A DNA stretch of 64,000 bases, taken from Cupriavidus sp. UYMMa02A (GTDB lineage Bacteria > Pseudomonadota > Gammaproteobacteria > Burkholderiales > Burkholderiaceae). Position numbers and translations under genes: made by a program. The notes under the pieces are model-generated. The model made no database searches, had not been told where the DNA came from, and saw only the letters and a program-made list of their open reading frames with translations. The number at the start of each line of letters is the position of its first letter. Within the stretch, counting starts at the first letter, position 1. Location: NCBI GenBank assembly GCA_001725945.1, contig LRMT01000125.1:62001-126000 (forward strand). Reading direction: 5' to 3'. Below, piece after piece: positions 19,090 through 28,324 of this stretch.

Positions 19090-21274
19090 ATGACACTCGA
19101 TAATCCGAGCACCCAGGCTCCGCGGCTCGCGGCGCCCATACCCCCCACGTCCCTGCATATCTCCGCTCGCTGAAAGCCTGGCTGGTATGGCGCCTCACGC
19201 CGATTGAGGGTGAGAAGAAGCCCCGCAAGATGCCGTACTACGTCGACGGCGGTACCCGCGGCGGTACGCGAGAACACCCCATCGAGCACGGCAGCGCCGA
19301 GGACGTGGCGCGTCTCGCAACGTTTGAAGACGCAGCACGCGCGCTCGCATCCGGCCGCTACACGGGCATGGGCTTCGCCACGCTGGCGCAGTTCGGTGTG
19401 GTGGCGTTCGACATCGACGACGTTGTGCGGGATGGCGTCGTGCTACCTGCCGCACTCGCTGCGGTCGACGGCACCTACGCCGAGATCAGCCCGAGCGGCA
19501 CCGGTCTGCGTGCGTTCTACCGCGGATCGTTCCCTGGCAATCACAAGGCTCTGCACCCCGAAGGCGCCGACTTCAAGCTGGAAGTGTTCAGTTCGAAGGG
19601 CTTCGTAACGGTCACCGGCAACGTCCTGGACGACTGCAAGCTGTGGGGCTATGACGAGCTAGTGGCGGACATCACGCCGGCCGCACGCGCGCTGTACGAA
19701 AAGCACTTCGGCACGTCCAACCTGCCCGCGGTGGTGGGCGATGGCGGCGCCGACTGGATGCTCACCATCACGCCGCCGGTGGGCCTGTCGCACGACCAGA
19801 TCCGCGAGGCGCTGGCCGCGCTGCCGGATGACATGGAGTACGACGACTGGCTGCGCACCGGCATGGCGATTCACCATGAGACGGACGGCAGCGACGAGGG
19901 GCGCGAACTGTGGCTGGAGAAAAGTCGGCAGAGCCCGAAGTTCACCACCGACAGGTACCTGAACGACCGCTGGCGCTCATTCGGCCGCAACACGTCAGCG
20001 AACCCGACCACGTTCCGATTCGTGCTCGCGCAACCGTCTGTCAAGGCGCTGCGCATCGGGGCGGTGCGATCCGTCGATAGCTCTCTCGACTTCAAGTGCC
20101 ACCCGAAGACTGGCGCAATCATGCCCACACTTCCCAACCTTCGAATAGCGTTGGGGGCTGTTGAGTTCTCGGGATTTCGCATTGCCTTCGACGAGTTTGT
20201 CGGGGGAATCATGATCTGCCTTGCGGATACGGATACTTGGCGCCCCATCACCGATGCAAACGTCGTCTGGATGCGAGAGCACCTGGAGAACAACGGCTTT
20301 TCACCTATCAGCCGCGAGCTGATGCGAGACGCTGTATTGCGCGCGGCCGAACTTAATAAATTCGACTCCGCTCGCGACTGGCTTTCCGGCCTGGCGTGGG
20401 ACGAAACCCCGCGTATTGATTCATTCCTAACGCGCTACTTTGGGGCAGCCGACACGCCGTATCATCGCGCGATCTCGCGGTGCATGTGGACTCAAATGGC
20501 CGCGCGCGTTTTTACCCCGGGCTGCAAGGCTGACATGGTGCCCATCGCTGTTGGGAAGCAAGGCACGCGGAAGAGCAGCGCAATCGCGGCAATGTCGCCA
20601 ATCCCCGATGCATTTGCAGAATGGGATCTGGGCGCGCGTGACGATGACGCCGGCCGCCTGATGCTCGGAAAGCTCATTCTCGAACTCGGCGAGCTGCGCG
20701 GCCTGCGAAGGCGTGATCACGACTATCTGAAGGCATTCATCACTCGCACCCACGAAAACTGGGTCCCGAAGTTCCGAGAGCATGCAACGCAGTTCGAGCG
20801 ACGATGCGTATTTGTAGGGTCGACAAACAGCGACAGCTCCTGTCCGACGACACAGGAAACCGACGCTGGCTGCCGTTCTATTCCGGAAAATGCGATCCCG
20901 ATGCGATAGTCCGCGACCGAGAGCAGCTGTGGGCAGAAGCTCGCTCTCTGTATGAGTTCTGGGGCGTCCTGTGGCAAGACGCCGAGCACCTGGCAGTGAG
21001 CGAGCACGAGCAGTTTTCTGAAGTGGATGCATGGACCCGCGATATACAGACCTGGCTCGACGGGAAAGCTCTCAGCGGCGAATTTGAGTTTTTCCGCAAC
21101 CCAGACATCCCCCTCACTACTTCATACGTCCTGCGCGGTGCGCTGCGCATGCAGTCCAAGGACATCAACCGAGCAAACGAAACGCGAGTAGGCGGAATTC
21201 TGAAAAAGCTCGGATACGTGTCACGCAAGAAGACTATCAACGGCGCTAGACAGAACGTCTACGAACGCCCATGA
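19090..21274 (+). CDS. Phage primase-helicase, VapE-like C-terminus (frameshifted)
   Basis: Replication protein of the element. The N-terminal part resembles a prim-pol domain (WLVWRLTPIEG, FGVVAFDIDD, EISPSGTGLRAF). A middle linker has WLRTGMAIHHETDGSDEGRE. The C-terminal virulence-associated-E ATPase has GLAWDETPRIDSFLTRYFG, Walker A GKQGTRKSS, Walker B LILELGELRG and TGNRRWLPF. The start ATG 19090 needs one more C in the C6 run at about 19141-19146 to join MTLDNPSTQAPRL to the main frame. A second break near 20845 separates the final 145 residues or so. Expected to prime and unwind element DNA. Confidence 0.82.
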
Positions 21275-21284
21275 CTGCACAACC

Positions 21285-21475
21285 TGTCCAACCCTTCCCT
21301 ACCCCTGAACATATAAGGTTGGCACCCGCCAGGGCCGTGCTGGTGCGGCTTTCCGGCCGACTGTCCAACCTGTCCAACCTATCTTCTACAAGTAGTCTGC
21401 CTAAGCGTCAGAGAGTCTGTATTGGTACATGGGGATTTATAGGAAATAGGTTGGACAGGGTTGGACGGTTGGACA
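21285..21475. repeat. Iteron-like TGTCCAACC repeats, candidate replication origin
   Basis: TGTCCAACC occurs at 21285, 21362 and 21371 (the last two in perfect tandem). Its complement GGTTGGAC(A/G) occurs at 21449, 21459 and 21467. The two clusters face each other across about 70 bases with a T/A-rich centre. Clustered, oppositely oriented short repeats immediately behind the primase gene fit an origin recognised by that protein. Confidence 0.5.
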
Positions 21476-21874
21476 GTCTCCAATCTTCCGTCCATCCACC
21501 CGTCAGCATGCCCCTCGGACTGCGCGCTCGGTGTTGCCAACTGCGACGACGCCCAAGCGCGTGGGGGCCCCGACAGGCGCATACACGCGCGGGGCCAAAG
21601 AGGCGCCAGTTTCGAGAGTTTTTTAAGATTCGAAACTTGATAGCTTTCATCCATCAAGGTGCCTGGACCGATCTATCAGCGCTAAGGGGCGCGCGACGGC
21701 GCCGGACGCGACCTCCTGCAGGAGTTCCCGGGCAACCAGCACACAGCCGCCCTCGATCTCGCAGCCTATCCCACCGCGGCCGCCCAAAAGTCGCGCTGGA
21801 AGCGACGCATAACGACGACTAAAAGCGAAATCGGACCGCAGGCGCCCCTACTTCCCGATCTGTACCGTAGTGGT
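21476..21874. other. Non-coding stretch between iterons and HTH gene
   Basis: About 400 bases in which no recognisable gene is found. An open rightward frame crosses it, but its translation is rich in Arg/Pro/Ser, lacks motifs and looks like a shadow. In larger relatives this is where packaging genes could sit; nothing like a terminase remains. Confidence 0.5.
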
Positions 21875-22081
21875 ATGGAAACGACGCCCCTCGACCTCTT
21901 CAAGCCCGCGCTCTTGCGCCTACCCGCCGCCGCCAAGCTGGCGGGTATGAGCCCCCGCGCTTTTGCCGCCGCGTGCAAGCGCGGTGAAGTGCCCTGCGAA
22001 TTGCTGGAGATCGGGCCGCGCAACCGATTTGTCCGCGCCGCGGAATTGGGCGCATGGCTCCACGGGAGACCTCGCATCTAG
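21875..22081 (+). CDS. Small HTH protein before the capsid gene
   Basis: 68-residue protein with a single HTH: LPAAAKLAGMSPRAFAAACKRGEVPCELLEIG, ending FVRAAELGAWLHGR. This resembles short MerR/excisionase-like proteins of prophages. No strong Shine-Dalgarno sequence is visible before ATG 21875. Position just ahead of the late region makes a late-gene activator possible, but that is inference. Confidence 0.65.
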   Translation: METTPLDLFKPALLRLPAAAKLAGMSPRAFAAACKRGEVPCELLEIGPRNRFVRAAELGAWLHGRPRI

Positions 22082-22147
22082 GCCGAACTTACCCCCAGGA
22101 AACTGCGCTGGGCTTTCACACCTATTTCCTAACACACGGAGTACACA

Positions 22148-23149
22148 ATGCCAGGCAACCTTCTGAGCCTCGACGGGTTCACCGAATCCGAACTCACCAC
22201 AGCGATCCACAATCTCCCGCCTACGCCAACGTTGCTTGGTGACGAACGCATCTTCGTCGAGTCGGGCATTCCCACCACCAAAGCGTCGCTGGACCTGCTG
22301 AACGGTCAAATCAAGCTCATCCCGGATTCGCCCCGTGGTGCGCCGCCTGTTCCGTATCAGCGCGAGAAGCGCTCGACGGTCCAAGTAGCAACCAGCCACT
22401 TCCGACCCCGCGCCCGCATCATGGCCGACACCTGGCAGGACGTGCGCGGTGTCGGCACTAGCGACCTTGAGAATACGCAGCAAGTACAAAATCGCTACTT
22501 GGTCGGCATGCGCGCTAACCTCGATGCGACGATCGAATATCAGCGCATGATGTCGTTGACCGGCCAGGTCACCGACGTGACTGGAGCCCTCGCTGTTGAC
22601 CTGTTCGCTACATTCGGCCAGACGCAGCAGGTGCAAGGCCTGGCCCTCGGCACCACGACGAGCTACGTTCCGAACTTGATCCAAGAGGCAAAGCGCAAGG
22701 CGGAACGCGCGCTTCCCGCAGGTATCAAGCCGAAGGGCTGGCTGGCTGTGGTGTCGCCCGATCTTCTCGACGCGCTGCGGGCCCACACGTCCCTGACGGC
22801 CAGCTTCCAAGGCTGGCAGGCGGCTACCGCGCTTCGCGACGACGTGCGCAACGACTTCAATATCACCGGTGTGCGTTTCGCGGAGGTCGTCAATCCGGAA
22901 GATTCGACTGGGTTGCCGGAGTTCATTGCCGAGGGGACGGGATATCTGATCCCACTGGGCATTCCCGACCTGTTCCATACGTACTTCGGTCCGGCCGACA
23001 CCTTCGGTGCGATGAACCAGGTAGGTATCCCCTACTACGTCAAGCCCGTGGTCGACCCCTACGACCGTTACATCGACCTGGAAGCCCAATCCAACCCCAT
23101 CAGCATCATCACGCGCCCGCGCGCTGTCGTGAAGCTGACCGTAGCGTAA
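22148..23149 (+). CDS. Phage major capsid protein, lambda gpE type
   Basis: Intact 333-residue HK97-fold capsid protein of the gpE family (usual length about 340). Recognisable blocks are ELTTAIHNLPPTPTLLGDERIFVESGIPTTKASLDLLNG near the N-terminus, REKRSTVQVATSHFRPRARI, QDVRGVGTSDLENTQQ, and the C-terminal AEGTGYLIPLGIPDLFHTYFGPAD followed by DRYIDLEAQSNPISIITRPRAVVKL. No decoration protein (gpD-like), portal or protease gene precedes it, unlike lambda-type head operons. It heads the rightward late cluster. Confidence 0.87.
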   Translation: MPGNLLSLDGFTESELTTAIHNLPPTPTLLGDERIFVESGIPTTKASLDLLNGQIKLIPDSPRGAPPVPYQREKRSTVQVATSHFRPRARIMADTWQDVRGVGTSDLENTQQVQNRYLVGMRANLDATIEYQRMMSLTGQVTDVTGALAVDLFATFGQTQQVQGLALGTTTSYVPNLIQEAKRKAERALPAGIKPKGWLAVVSPDLLDALRAHTSLTASFQGWQAATALRDDVRNDFNITGVRFAEVVNPEDSTGLPEFIAEGTGYLIPLGIPDLFHTYFGPADTFGAMNQVGIPYYVKPVVDPYDRYIDLEAQSNPISIITRPRAVVKLTVA

Positions 23150-23241
23150 CCGTTTGACGCCGCCGCGCGCTGCCTGCAGGAGAGCCGCTCCCTCGATGCT
23201 CGCAGCGCGCGGCGGCGTCGCCACTAACCGGAGACGTACCC

Positions 23242-23679
23242 ATGCCCCACCGAACTGTGATTGACCCTCCCATCCAGGAGAGCGCGCGACAGATGGAAAT
23301 CAAAACCCGAGGCGAAGCCATCGACCAACTCGGGCAGGTGCTCGCAAAGCGCGACTGGCCGATCGGAGCCAAGTTCGCATTGCTCTGCGACCGCAAACTC
23401 ACGACGCGCGAGCATGCTGCCCTGGCAATTGCCGAGGCCGACGAGATTCAGGCGTTGTGCAAACTCCCCGGTATTGCGTCGCTGTGCGCAAGCGAGAATA
23501 TGTCCGCCGACTTCATCACGGCGCGGACCTCGCTCGACGACGTACGGACACACCTGTGCGACATGCTCGCGGAGAAATCCGAAGCCTCACATATCGACAC
23601 GACACGGCCGGTCGCACAAGACGGCAGCGCCGCGGGCGCGTGGGCGATTCGTCGCAATCAACAGGAGGCGGCGCGCTGA
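23242..23679 (+). CDS. Hypothetical element protein after capsid gene
   Basis: Intact 145-residue soluble protein. No domain recognised. The sequence is mostly helical (GEAIDQLGQVLAKRDWPIGAKFALL, EHAALAIAEADEIQALC) and ends in a charged tail. The start follows GGAGACG. Its TGA overlaps the next ATG (TGATG). A position behind the capsid gene suggests a head-related or late function, but nothing in the sequence proves it. Confidence 0.6.
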   Translation: MPHRTVIDPPIQESARQMEIKTRGEAIDQLGQVLAKRDWPIGAKFALLCDRKLTTREHAALAIAEADEIQALCKLPGIASLCASENMSADFITARTSLDDVRTHLCDMLAEKSEASHIDTTRPVAQDGSAAGAWAIRRNQQEAAR

Positions 23680-24061
23680 TGAACATCGATATCGACAAAC
23701 TCCTTTACCTGCGCGCCAAGCACGGCGAGTTGCGCGAACGCTACCTCACGCGGCCGAAAAAGCACGCATGGCGCGCACGGAAGCATCGCATATGCAGGCC
23801 GAACTCGGTGTCGACCCCTCAGTAGACGCTGCGCTCAACATTCTCACGATGCCGGCCGCCGAACTGGCGAAGCAGCCAGCCGACGTGCTGGAGAGGTCCG
23901 GCATCAAGGCGCATCACGTCCGCCGCGTCGTAGCCGCTCACACGCTCGCCGACCGCATGCGTCGAGACGCCGAGGAGCTGTCCCGGCGCGTACGCGTTTC
24001 GCAGGCACTAGTCGACCGATTGAACCAATACGCCAGCAAACTTCCGGAGGCCATGCTGTGA
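23679..24061 (+). CDS. Hypothetical element protein (frameshifted)
   Basis: Starts MNIDIDKLLYLRAKHGELRERYLT with a perfect AGGAGG Shine-Dalgarno sequence. A break near 23755 leads to MARTEASHMQAELGVDPSVDAALNILTMPAAELAKQPADVLERSGIKAHHVRRVV and a helical end. Corrected length about 127 residues. Start and stop overlap both neighbours (TGATG, GTGA), so this is a tightly coupled operon member. No recognised family. Confidence 0.6.
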
Positions 24062-24588
24062 GCCGAACCACCGTACAGAAGATCGAAGGTATTCGCAGCC
24101 AGATCAGCGCACTGCATGCCGAGCGCGCCGCGCTTGTGGCGCAGCCTGTCTCGCGCGCTGAGGTGCTGCGCCGCGTCGACGGCGTGCTTGACCACTATCA
24201 CCAACAGGGCATGGCCGCACTGTCGACCGAACTCCAACGCGCCGCCGTGGGCGGGCGTGTGGATCTGTTCGCGTTGCAAGGCAATGCGCTCATGGATGGG
24301 AAGCCCGGCGCTTTGCCGCTCTCGCTCGACGCTGGTGCGCTGCTTGTGGCACTGATCGGTGTGGCACCGCTGCGCAAATTGATCGTACAGGCAGCAGAGT
24401 GCGTCCCCGCGGGTGTTGAAACGAAGGCGCGTAATGCTCGCCTGGCGATGATCGCCGCCGAACTCGACGCTTTGGAGCGCGACGAAGAGCATCTAATCGT
24501 TCTCAGCGAGATCGACGGCTCACCCATTGATCGCCGCTTCGATGCGCGCCCCGAGATTGTTCTCGCCGCAGCGGGAGTGGCCGCTTGA
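24058..24588 (+). CDS. Hypothetical element protein, coiled-coil N-terminus
   Basis: 176 residues from a GTG at 24058 that overlaps the previous TGA. The first 50 residues are helical (VQKIEGIRSQISALHAERAALVAQPVSRAEVLRRV), and a second helical block near residues 140-160 reads LAMIAAELDALERDEEHLIVLSE. The arrangement suits a phage scaffolding or head-completion protein, but no family match is recognised. Confidence 0.6.
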   Translation: MSRTTVQKIEGIRSQISALHAERAALVAQPVSRAEVLRRVDGVLDHYHQQGMAALSTELQRAAVGGRVDLFALQGNALMDGKPGALPLSLDAGALLVALIGVAPLRKLIVQAAECVPAGVETKARNARLAMIAAELDALERDEEHLIVLSEIDGSPIDRRFDARPEIVLAAAGVAA

Positions 24589-24787
24589 CGACCGTAACCG
24601 CAACTACCGCCAAGGAACGACACTTACTCAAGCTAGCGCGCCGCTACGATTTGACAGTTCTACCCGTCGGAAAAACGGCGCGGTACGTGTCGTCGGACGA
24701 AACGTCGATGTGATGGCTAATCGGCTGTCGGCGATCGAGTTTCGGGATATCACGCCCGATCACGCCGACGAGGGTTCCCATGCCTAA
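24585..24787 (+). CDS. Small hypothetical element protein (frameshifted)
   Basis: From a TTG at 24585 (TTGA overlap with the previous stop) the frame reads TTVTATTAKERHLLKLARRYDLTVLPVG, then a break near 24703 joins DVMANRLSAIEFRDITPDHA and ends at 24787. The joined product has about 67 residues. The N-terminal helix with many Lys/Arg is plausible as nucleic-acid-binding, but no domain is recognised. Confidence 0.45.
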
Positions 24788-25022
24788 GCGAGGGAATTAT
24801 CCGTACCGCCTCGGTGCCTGGCCCCGCGACTACCACATCGAGTTCCCGCCGGGCCATCCGATGTATCAGGTTTTCTGGATTGCCGACTGCCGAGAGGCGC
24901 GCGTCTACCGTATGTCCCCGACGCTGTGGCGCTTTCGCACTGACTCCGGGTCCCTCGACATAGTGACTTCTGAGCCCGAGAAATTGACGTGGGCTGACTT
25001 CTATAAAAAGGAACAGCAATGA
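24780..25022 (+). CDS. Small hypothetical element protein
   Basis: Intact 80-residue protein beginning MPKRGNYPYRLGAWPRDYH and ending KLTWADFYKKEQQ; rich in Trp, Tyr and Arg. It overlaps the preceding gene by 8 bases and the following by 4 (ATGA). No recognised family. Confidence 0.55.
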   Translation: MPKRGNYPYRLGAWPRDYHIEFPPGHPMYQVFWIADCREARVYRMSPTLWRFRTDSGSLDIVTSEPEKLTWADFYKKEQQ

Positions 25023-25186
25023 CTACTACCAATTCAAATGCTTTGCCCGCCGAACCGGTTCGCAAGGAATCGCCCGATGGTGAAGTTCAACATCAGGTCG
25101 GACTCGGCCTGACGGTAGACGGACACAAGCCGCTGCAGACTGGCGTGCTGGGGCTGACCGTAGATGCCGTGAATGTCAGCCACTAA
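25019..25186 (+). CDS. Very small element protein
   Basis: 55 residues starting MTTTNSNALPAEPVRKE and ending LGLTVDAVNVSH, with ATG overlapping the upstream TGA. The near-repeat VGLGLTVDGHKPLQTG / VLGLTVDAVNVSH suggests two related beta strands. It sits directly before the large structural gene. The ATGA coupling and continued coding bias support a real gene; function unknown. Confidence 0.5.
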   Translation: MTTTNSNALPAEPVRKESPDGEVQHQVGLGLTVDGHKPLQTGVLGLTVDAVNVSH

Positions 25187-25206
25187 TCGCAGTAGGAGAA
25201 TCCAAC

Positions 25207-26388
25207 GTGACCACAGACACTTCCGTTAAAACTTTTACCTCCACCGACGCCGGCGCCTCGACGCTGTCGGGTACCGCTGGGGCGCTGCTTTCCGTGCTGG
25301 ATGCGTGCCTGATCACCGGCTACAACCTCAAGGCCGCTTCGTCGCTGACGGCTTCGGCAAGCGTCGCCACGCTGACCGCCAACGGGCACGGCTTTAAGGT
25401 GGGGCAAGTGGTGCTGGTGGCCGGAGCGTCGGACCCGCTGCACAACGGCGAAAAGAAAATCACATACGTCGATTTCAACACGATCAAGTATGCGGTTGAC
25501 CCCGCGGCGGCGGCCGCGCCGACTGGCGCCATTACGGTCAAGATGGCCCCGCTCGGTTGGGCCAAGCCCTTCTCGGGCACCAACTTGGCAGCGTACACGT
25601 CGTCATCGCCGCAGTCTCTCGGCATGCTGCTTCGCGTGGATGACACTGGTACCAACAATGCCCGCGTTGTGGGCTATGAGTCGATGACGGACATCAACAC
25701 TGGCAGCGGGCCGTTCCCCGCATCTGCGCAGGTTTCCGGGGGCGCGTACTGGCCGAAGTCCTCGGTGGCGAACTCGACCTCCCGTGCATGGTTCCTGATA
25801 GGCGATGGCCGCATCTTCTACTACTGCAGCTACCCGAACCTGTCCTACCCGACGACCGGCGGGGTTCTCTTTCCGTTCGGGGACATCATTGCTGCAAGCT
25901 CTGTTGATTCCTATGCTGCTATCCTCGGTGGAGGAACGGCCGACCGCACGGGCGCGAACACACAGGTTTCAGAGTGCGCGTCTGTCGCTCATAACACGGC
26001 CTCATCGGCAGCAGTGTACTTCTCGCGCGAATACACGCAATTTCCCGGAGCGAAGGTAGCGTGGCGCACAGGGGCAATGGCCTGGAGTAACGCTCAATAT
26101 TCGGGCGCTACCAACTACAGCGCCAGTACCCTTCCGTTCCCCAACCCGGCAGACAACGGCCTCATCATGTGCCCTGTGTTTGTCGGCACGTCTGGGCTGC
26201 GCGGTACCCTGCCGGGCTACTACCACACCCCTCAGGCCGCTGCCGGCAGCTTCAATCTGTATGACGCAGTCCCAGGGGCTGATGCGTTGGCCGGGAAACT
26301 GATGCTGGCCGCCATAACAGGTGCGCCTGCGTCGGCCAACTCCTATCTCGGTGCCAGCTTCTTCGACACCACAGGCCCTTGGAGGTAA
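25207..26388 (+). CDS. Phage virion/tail-associated protein
   Basis: Intact 393-residue protein. The N-terminal block (TFTSTDAGASTLSGTAGALLSVLDACLITGYNLK) with ASLTANGHGFKVGQVVLVAGA and LGWAKPFSGTNLAAY, followed by LLRVDDTGTNNARVVGYESMTD, resembles a protein family I know from prophage tail-tip regions. The body is Gly/Ser/Ala-rich and predicted beta, as for surface-exposed virion proteins. AGGAG precedes the ATG. It lies directly before the LamG protein, the usual arrangement in prophages. Confidence 0.65.
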   Translation: MTTDTSVKTFTSTDAGASTLSGTAGALLSVLDACLITGYNLKAASSLTASASVATLTANGHGFKVGQVVLVAGASDPLHNGEKKITYVDFNTIKYAVDPAAAAAPTGAITVKMAPLGWAKPFSGTNLAAYTSSSPQSLGMLLRVDDTGTNNARVVGYESMTDINTGSGPFPASAQVSGGAYWPKSSVANSTSRAWFLIGDGRIFYYCSYPNLSYPTTGGVLFPFGDIIAASSVDSYAAILGGGTADRTGANTQVSECASVAHNTASSAAVYFSREYTQFPGAKVAWRTGAMAWSNAQYSGATNYSASTLPFPNPADNGLIMCPVFVGTSGLRGTLPGYYHTPQAAAGSFNLYDAVPGADALAGKLMLAAITGAPASANSYLGASFFDTTGPWR

Positions 26389-26394
26389 GCCGAC

Positions 26395-28096
26395 ATGGCC
26401 GATCGATACCAGGAGAGTGTCGCCCTGCTGCTGCACTGTGACGGTAGCAACGGCGCGACGGCGCTCGCGGACAGTTCCAAGTACGCCTCTACCCCGGTCT
26501 GCAGGGGGTCGGCCGCGTTGAGCACTGTGCAGAAGCAGTTTGGCACGGCATCGCTGAAGACCGGCAACACCAACGGTAACCACCTGGTGTTCGGAAATGC
26601 CCCTCGGTTTAACTTAGGCACCGGCGATTTCACCGTCGAAGCCTTCGTGTGGCCGGTGTCGCAGGGTACGGACGGAGGAGCCATCATCGGGCGTGGGATA
26701 GCTCTGGCACAGGCACCGACTGGCTGATCTGGCGTGGCGCCAACGGGGAGGTCAACGTCTCGATTAACGGCACGCAAGTGATTGCTGGTGGATCCGGTGA
26801 TCTGCCGGCCGGTGCATTTGCCCACGTGGCGCTGACGCGCGCGAGCGGCACGCTGCAAGTGTGGGTCAACGGCGCGGCCAAAGGCAGTGCGTCATTTCCC
26901 GGGGCGATCACGCACACGCCTGGCCAGCCGCTTTGTCTCGGCCTATCGAACACCAGCGGCGGCGCGACCTGGCTCGAGGCATATTTCGACGAGGTGCGGA
27001 TCACGACCGGCGTGGCGCGCTACACGGCCGGATTCGCGGCGCCGAGCAGCGCCTTTGAAGACTACGTGAACACCGTGCTGCTGCTGCACTTTGACAAGGT
27101 GACCAACACTCTCTACTGGGCCGATTCGTCGCGTTATGCCCGCCGGGTAACTTGCTCACCCAGCTTCCCCGCGGCCCTGAGCAGTACGGTTTCTAAGTTC
27201 GGAGGATATGCGGCATATTTCAGCGGAAGCCCTGCCTATATGAACGTTGCTGACGCGCCGGAACTGAATTTGGCGCGAACGACTTCACCGTCGAAGGCTG
27301 GTTCTCCACTACCACTACGGCGGCGGGCCAGTCACCCTTAATGCACAAGCAGGACAGCTCCGGCAACATCGGACCGTTCCAGCTCTTCCGCACCGGGGCG
27401 CAGCTCTCCGCACAGTTTTCGACCAACGGCAGCAGTTGGACTCAGACAATCGCCGCCGCGGGGACGTTGGTCGCGAACACGCTGTACCACGTGGCGTTGG
27501 TACGCCAGGGCGCAACCGCGACCCTGTACCTGAATGGCAGCTCGATTGGCTCAGTGTCAATTGGCGCCGGGGTGGCGCTGGTATCCAATACTACCCAGCT
27601 CTACATCGGCGGGTATTCCAGCGGCGGCGTTTATTTCGCTGGCTACTTGGACGAGTGGCGGATGGTGAATGGAGCGGCCACCTACACCGGCAACTTCACT
27701 CCGCCGGCCGCGCCGTTTCCGGATGGGAGCCCCCCAACTCAGGCAGCTCGCTCACTTGGCAGATACCTGCGCCCTGCATACCGCCTGCCGAGCCCCACTC
27801 GCACGCAGTTGCGGACTTACCTGTTCCCGTTCCTGCGCGTGCGTGACACGATATGGGGCGGCACCGGCAAGATCGGAGGGGTGACAACGATCAACAACAC
27901 GCCAGGCAGTCGCAAGGTGCGTCTGTTCGACGCCCGCAGCGGACTGCTTATTCGGCAGACGTGGGCCGATGCCAACGGCAACTACGTGTTCCCAAACATT
28001 GACCCATCCCGCCTGTACTTCGTCGTCGGGCACGACTATCAGATGGTCTATAACGCGGTGGTGCAAGATCGAATCACACCGGACCCAATGCCGTAG
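26395..28096 (+). CDS. LamG-domain virion protein with tandem lectin folds (frameshifted)
   Basis: Two concanavalin A-like (LamG) domains. The first spans about residues 5-220 (LLLHCDGSNGATALADSS, FNLGTGDFTVEAFVW, FDEVRITTGVARYT). The second spans about 222-440 (LLLHFDKVTNTLYWADSS, NDFTVEGWFS, DEWRMVNGAATYTGNF). The C-terminal domain has VRLFDARSGLLIRQTWADANGNYVF and YNAVVQDRITPDP. Breaks near 26710 and 27275 (lost T before GGCGCGAACGAC) are repaired by single bases, giving about 567 residues. Such proteins usually bind sugars at phage tail tips. Confidence 0.75.
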
Positions 28097-28124
28097 CTCG
28101 TCCGCCCGGACCCGTCAACTGATC

Positions 28125-28154
28125 CAAGGCCCCTAATTAGGCGTTGGGGCCTTG
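28125..28154. terminator. Hairpin between convergent element genes
   Basis: CAAGGCCCC and GGGGCCTTG (9-bp arms, 12-base loop containing CCTAATTAGG) between the LamG gene and the leftward small membrane gene. No T-run follows, so termination strength is uncertain; the position between convergent genes fits. Confidence 0.5.
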
Positions 28155-28156
28155 TA

Positions 28157-28324
28157 TCAGTTTAGAAAGAGCTTTGCGAAGGCCATCGCTGCTGCGATCA
28201 GGCCGGTGGCGTACACCACCGGAAGCCAGCGGTGCTCGCGGTTCAGCTTAGCCGCTTCAGCGTTGAGCTTCATCGTCTCGGCCATGAGCTTGCCGATCTC
28301 GGCTTCAGTCTTCAGGATGTCCAT
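28157..28324 (-). CDS. Small coiled-coil membrane protein
   Basis: 55 residues from ATG 28324 with GGGAGA upstream. The first half is an amphipathic helix (TEAEIGKLMAETMKLNAEAAKLNRE) and the second a transmembrane helix (WLPVVYATGLIAAAMAFAKLFL). Similar short proteins occur near lysis or exclusion genes of prophages. It overlaps the end of the DUF6680 gene by 20 bases. Holin-like or exclusion roles are possible but unproven. Confidence 0.6.
   Translation of the reverse strand: MDILKTEAEIGKLMAETMKLNAEAAKLNREHRWLPVVYATGLIAAAMAFAKLFLN

Noticed and set aside
21271-21822. Open rightward frame of about 180 residues behind the primase gene
   Set aside because: Translation is Arg/Ser/Pro-rich without motifs, and its first part is made of the iteron repeats. 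More likely non-coding origin sequence.
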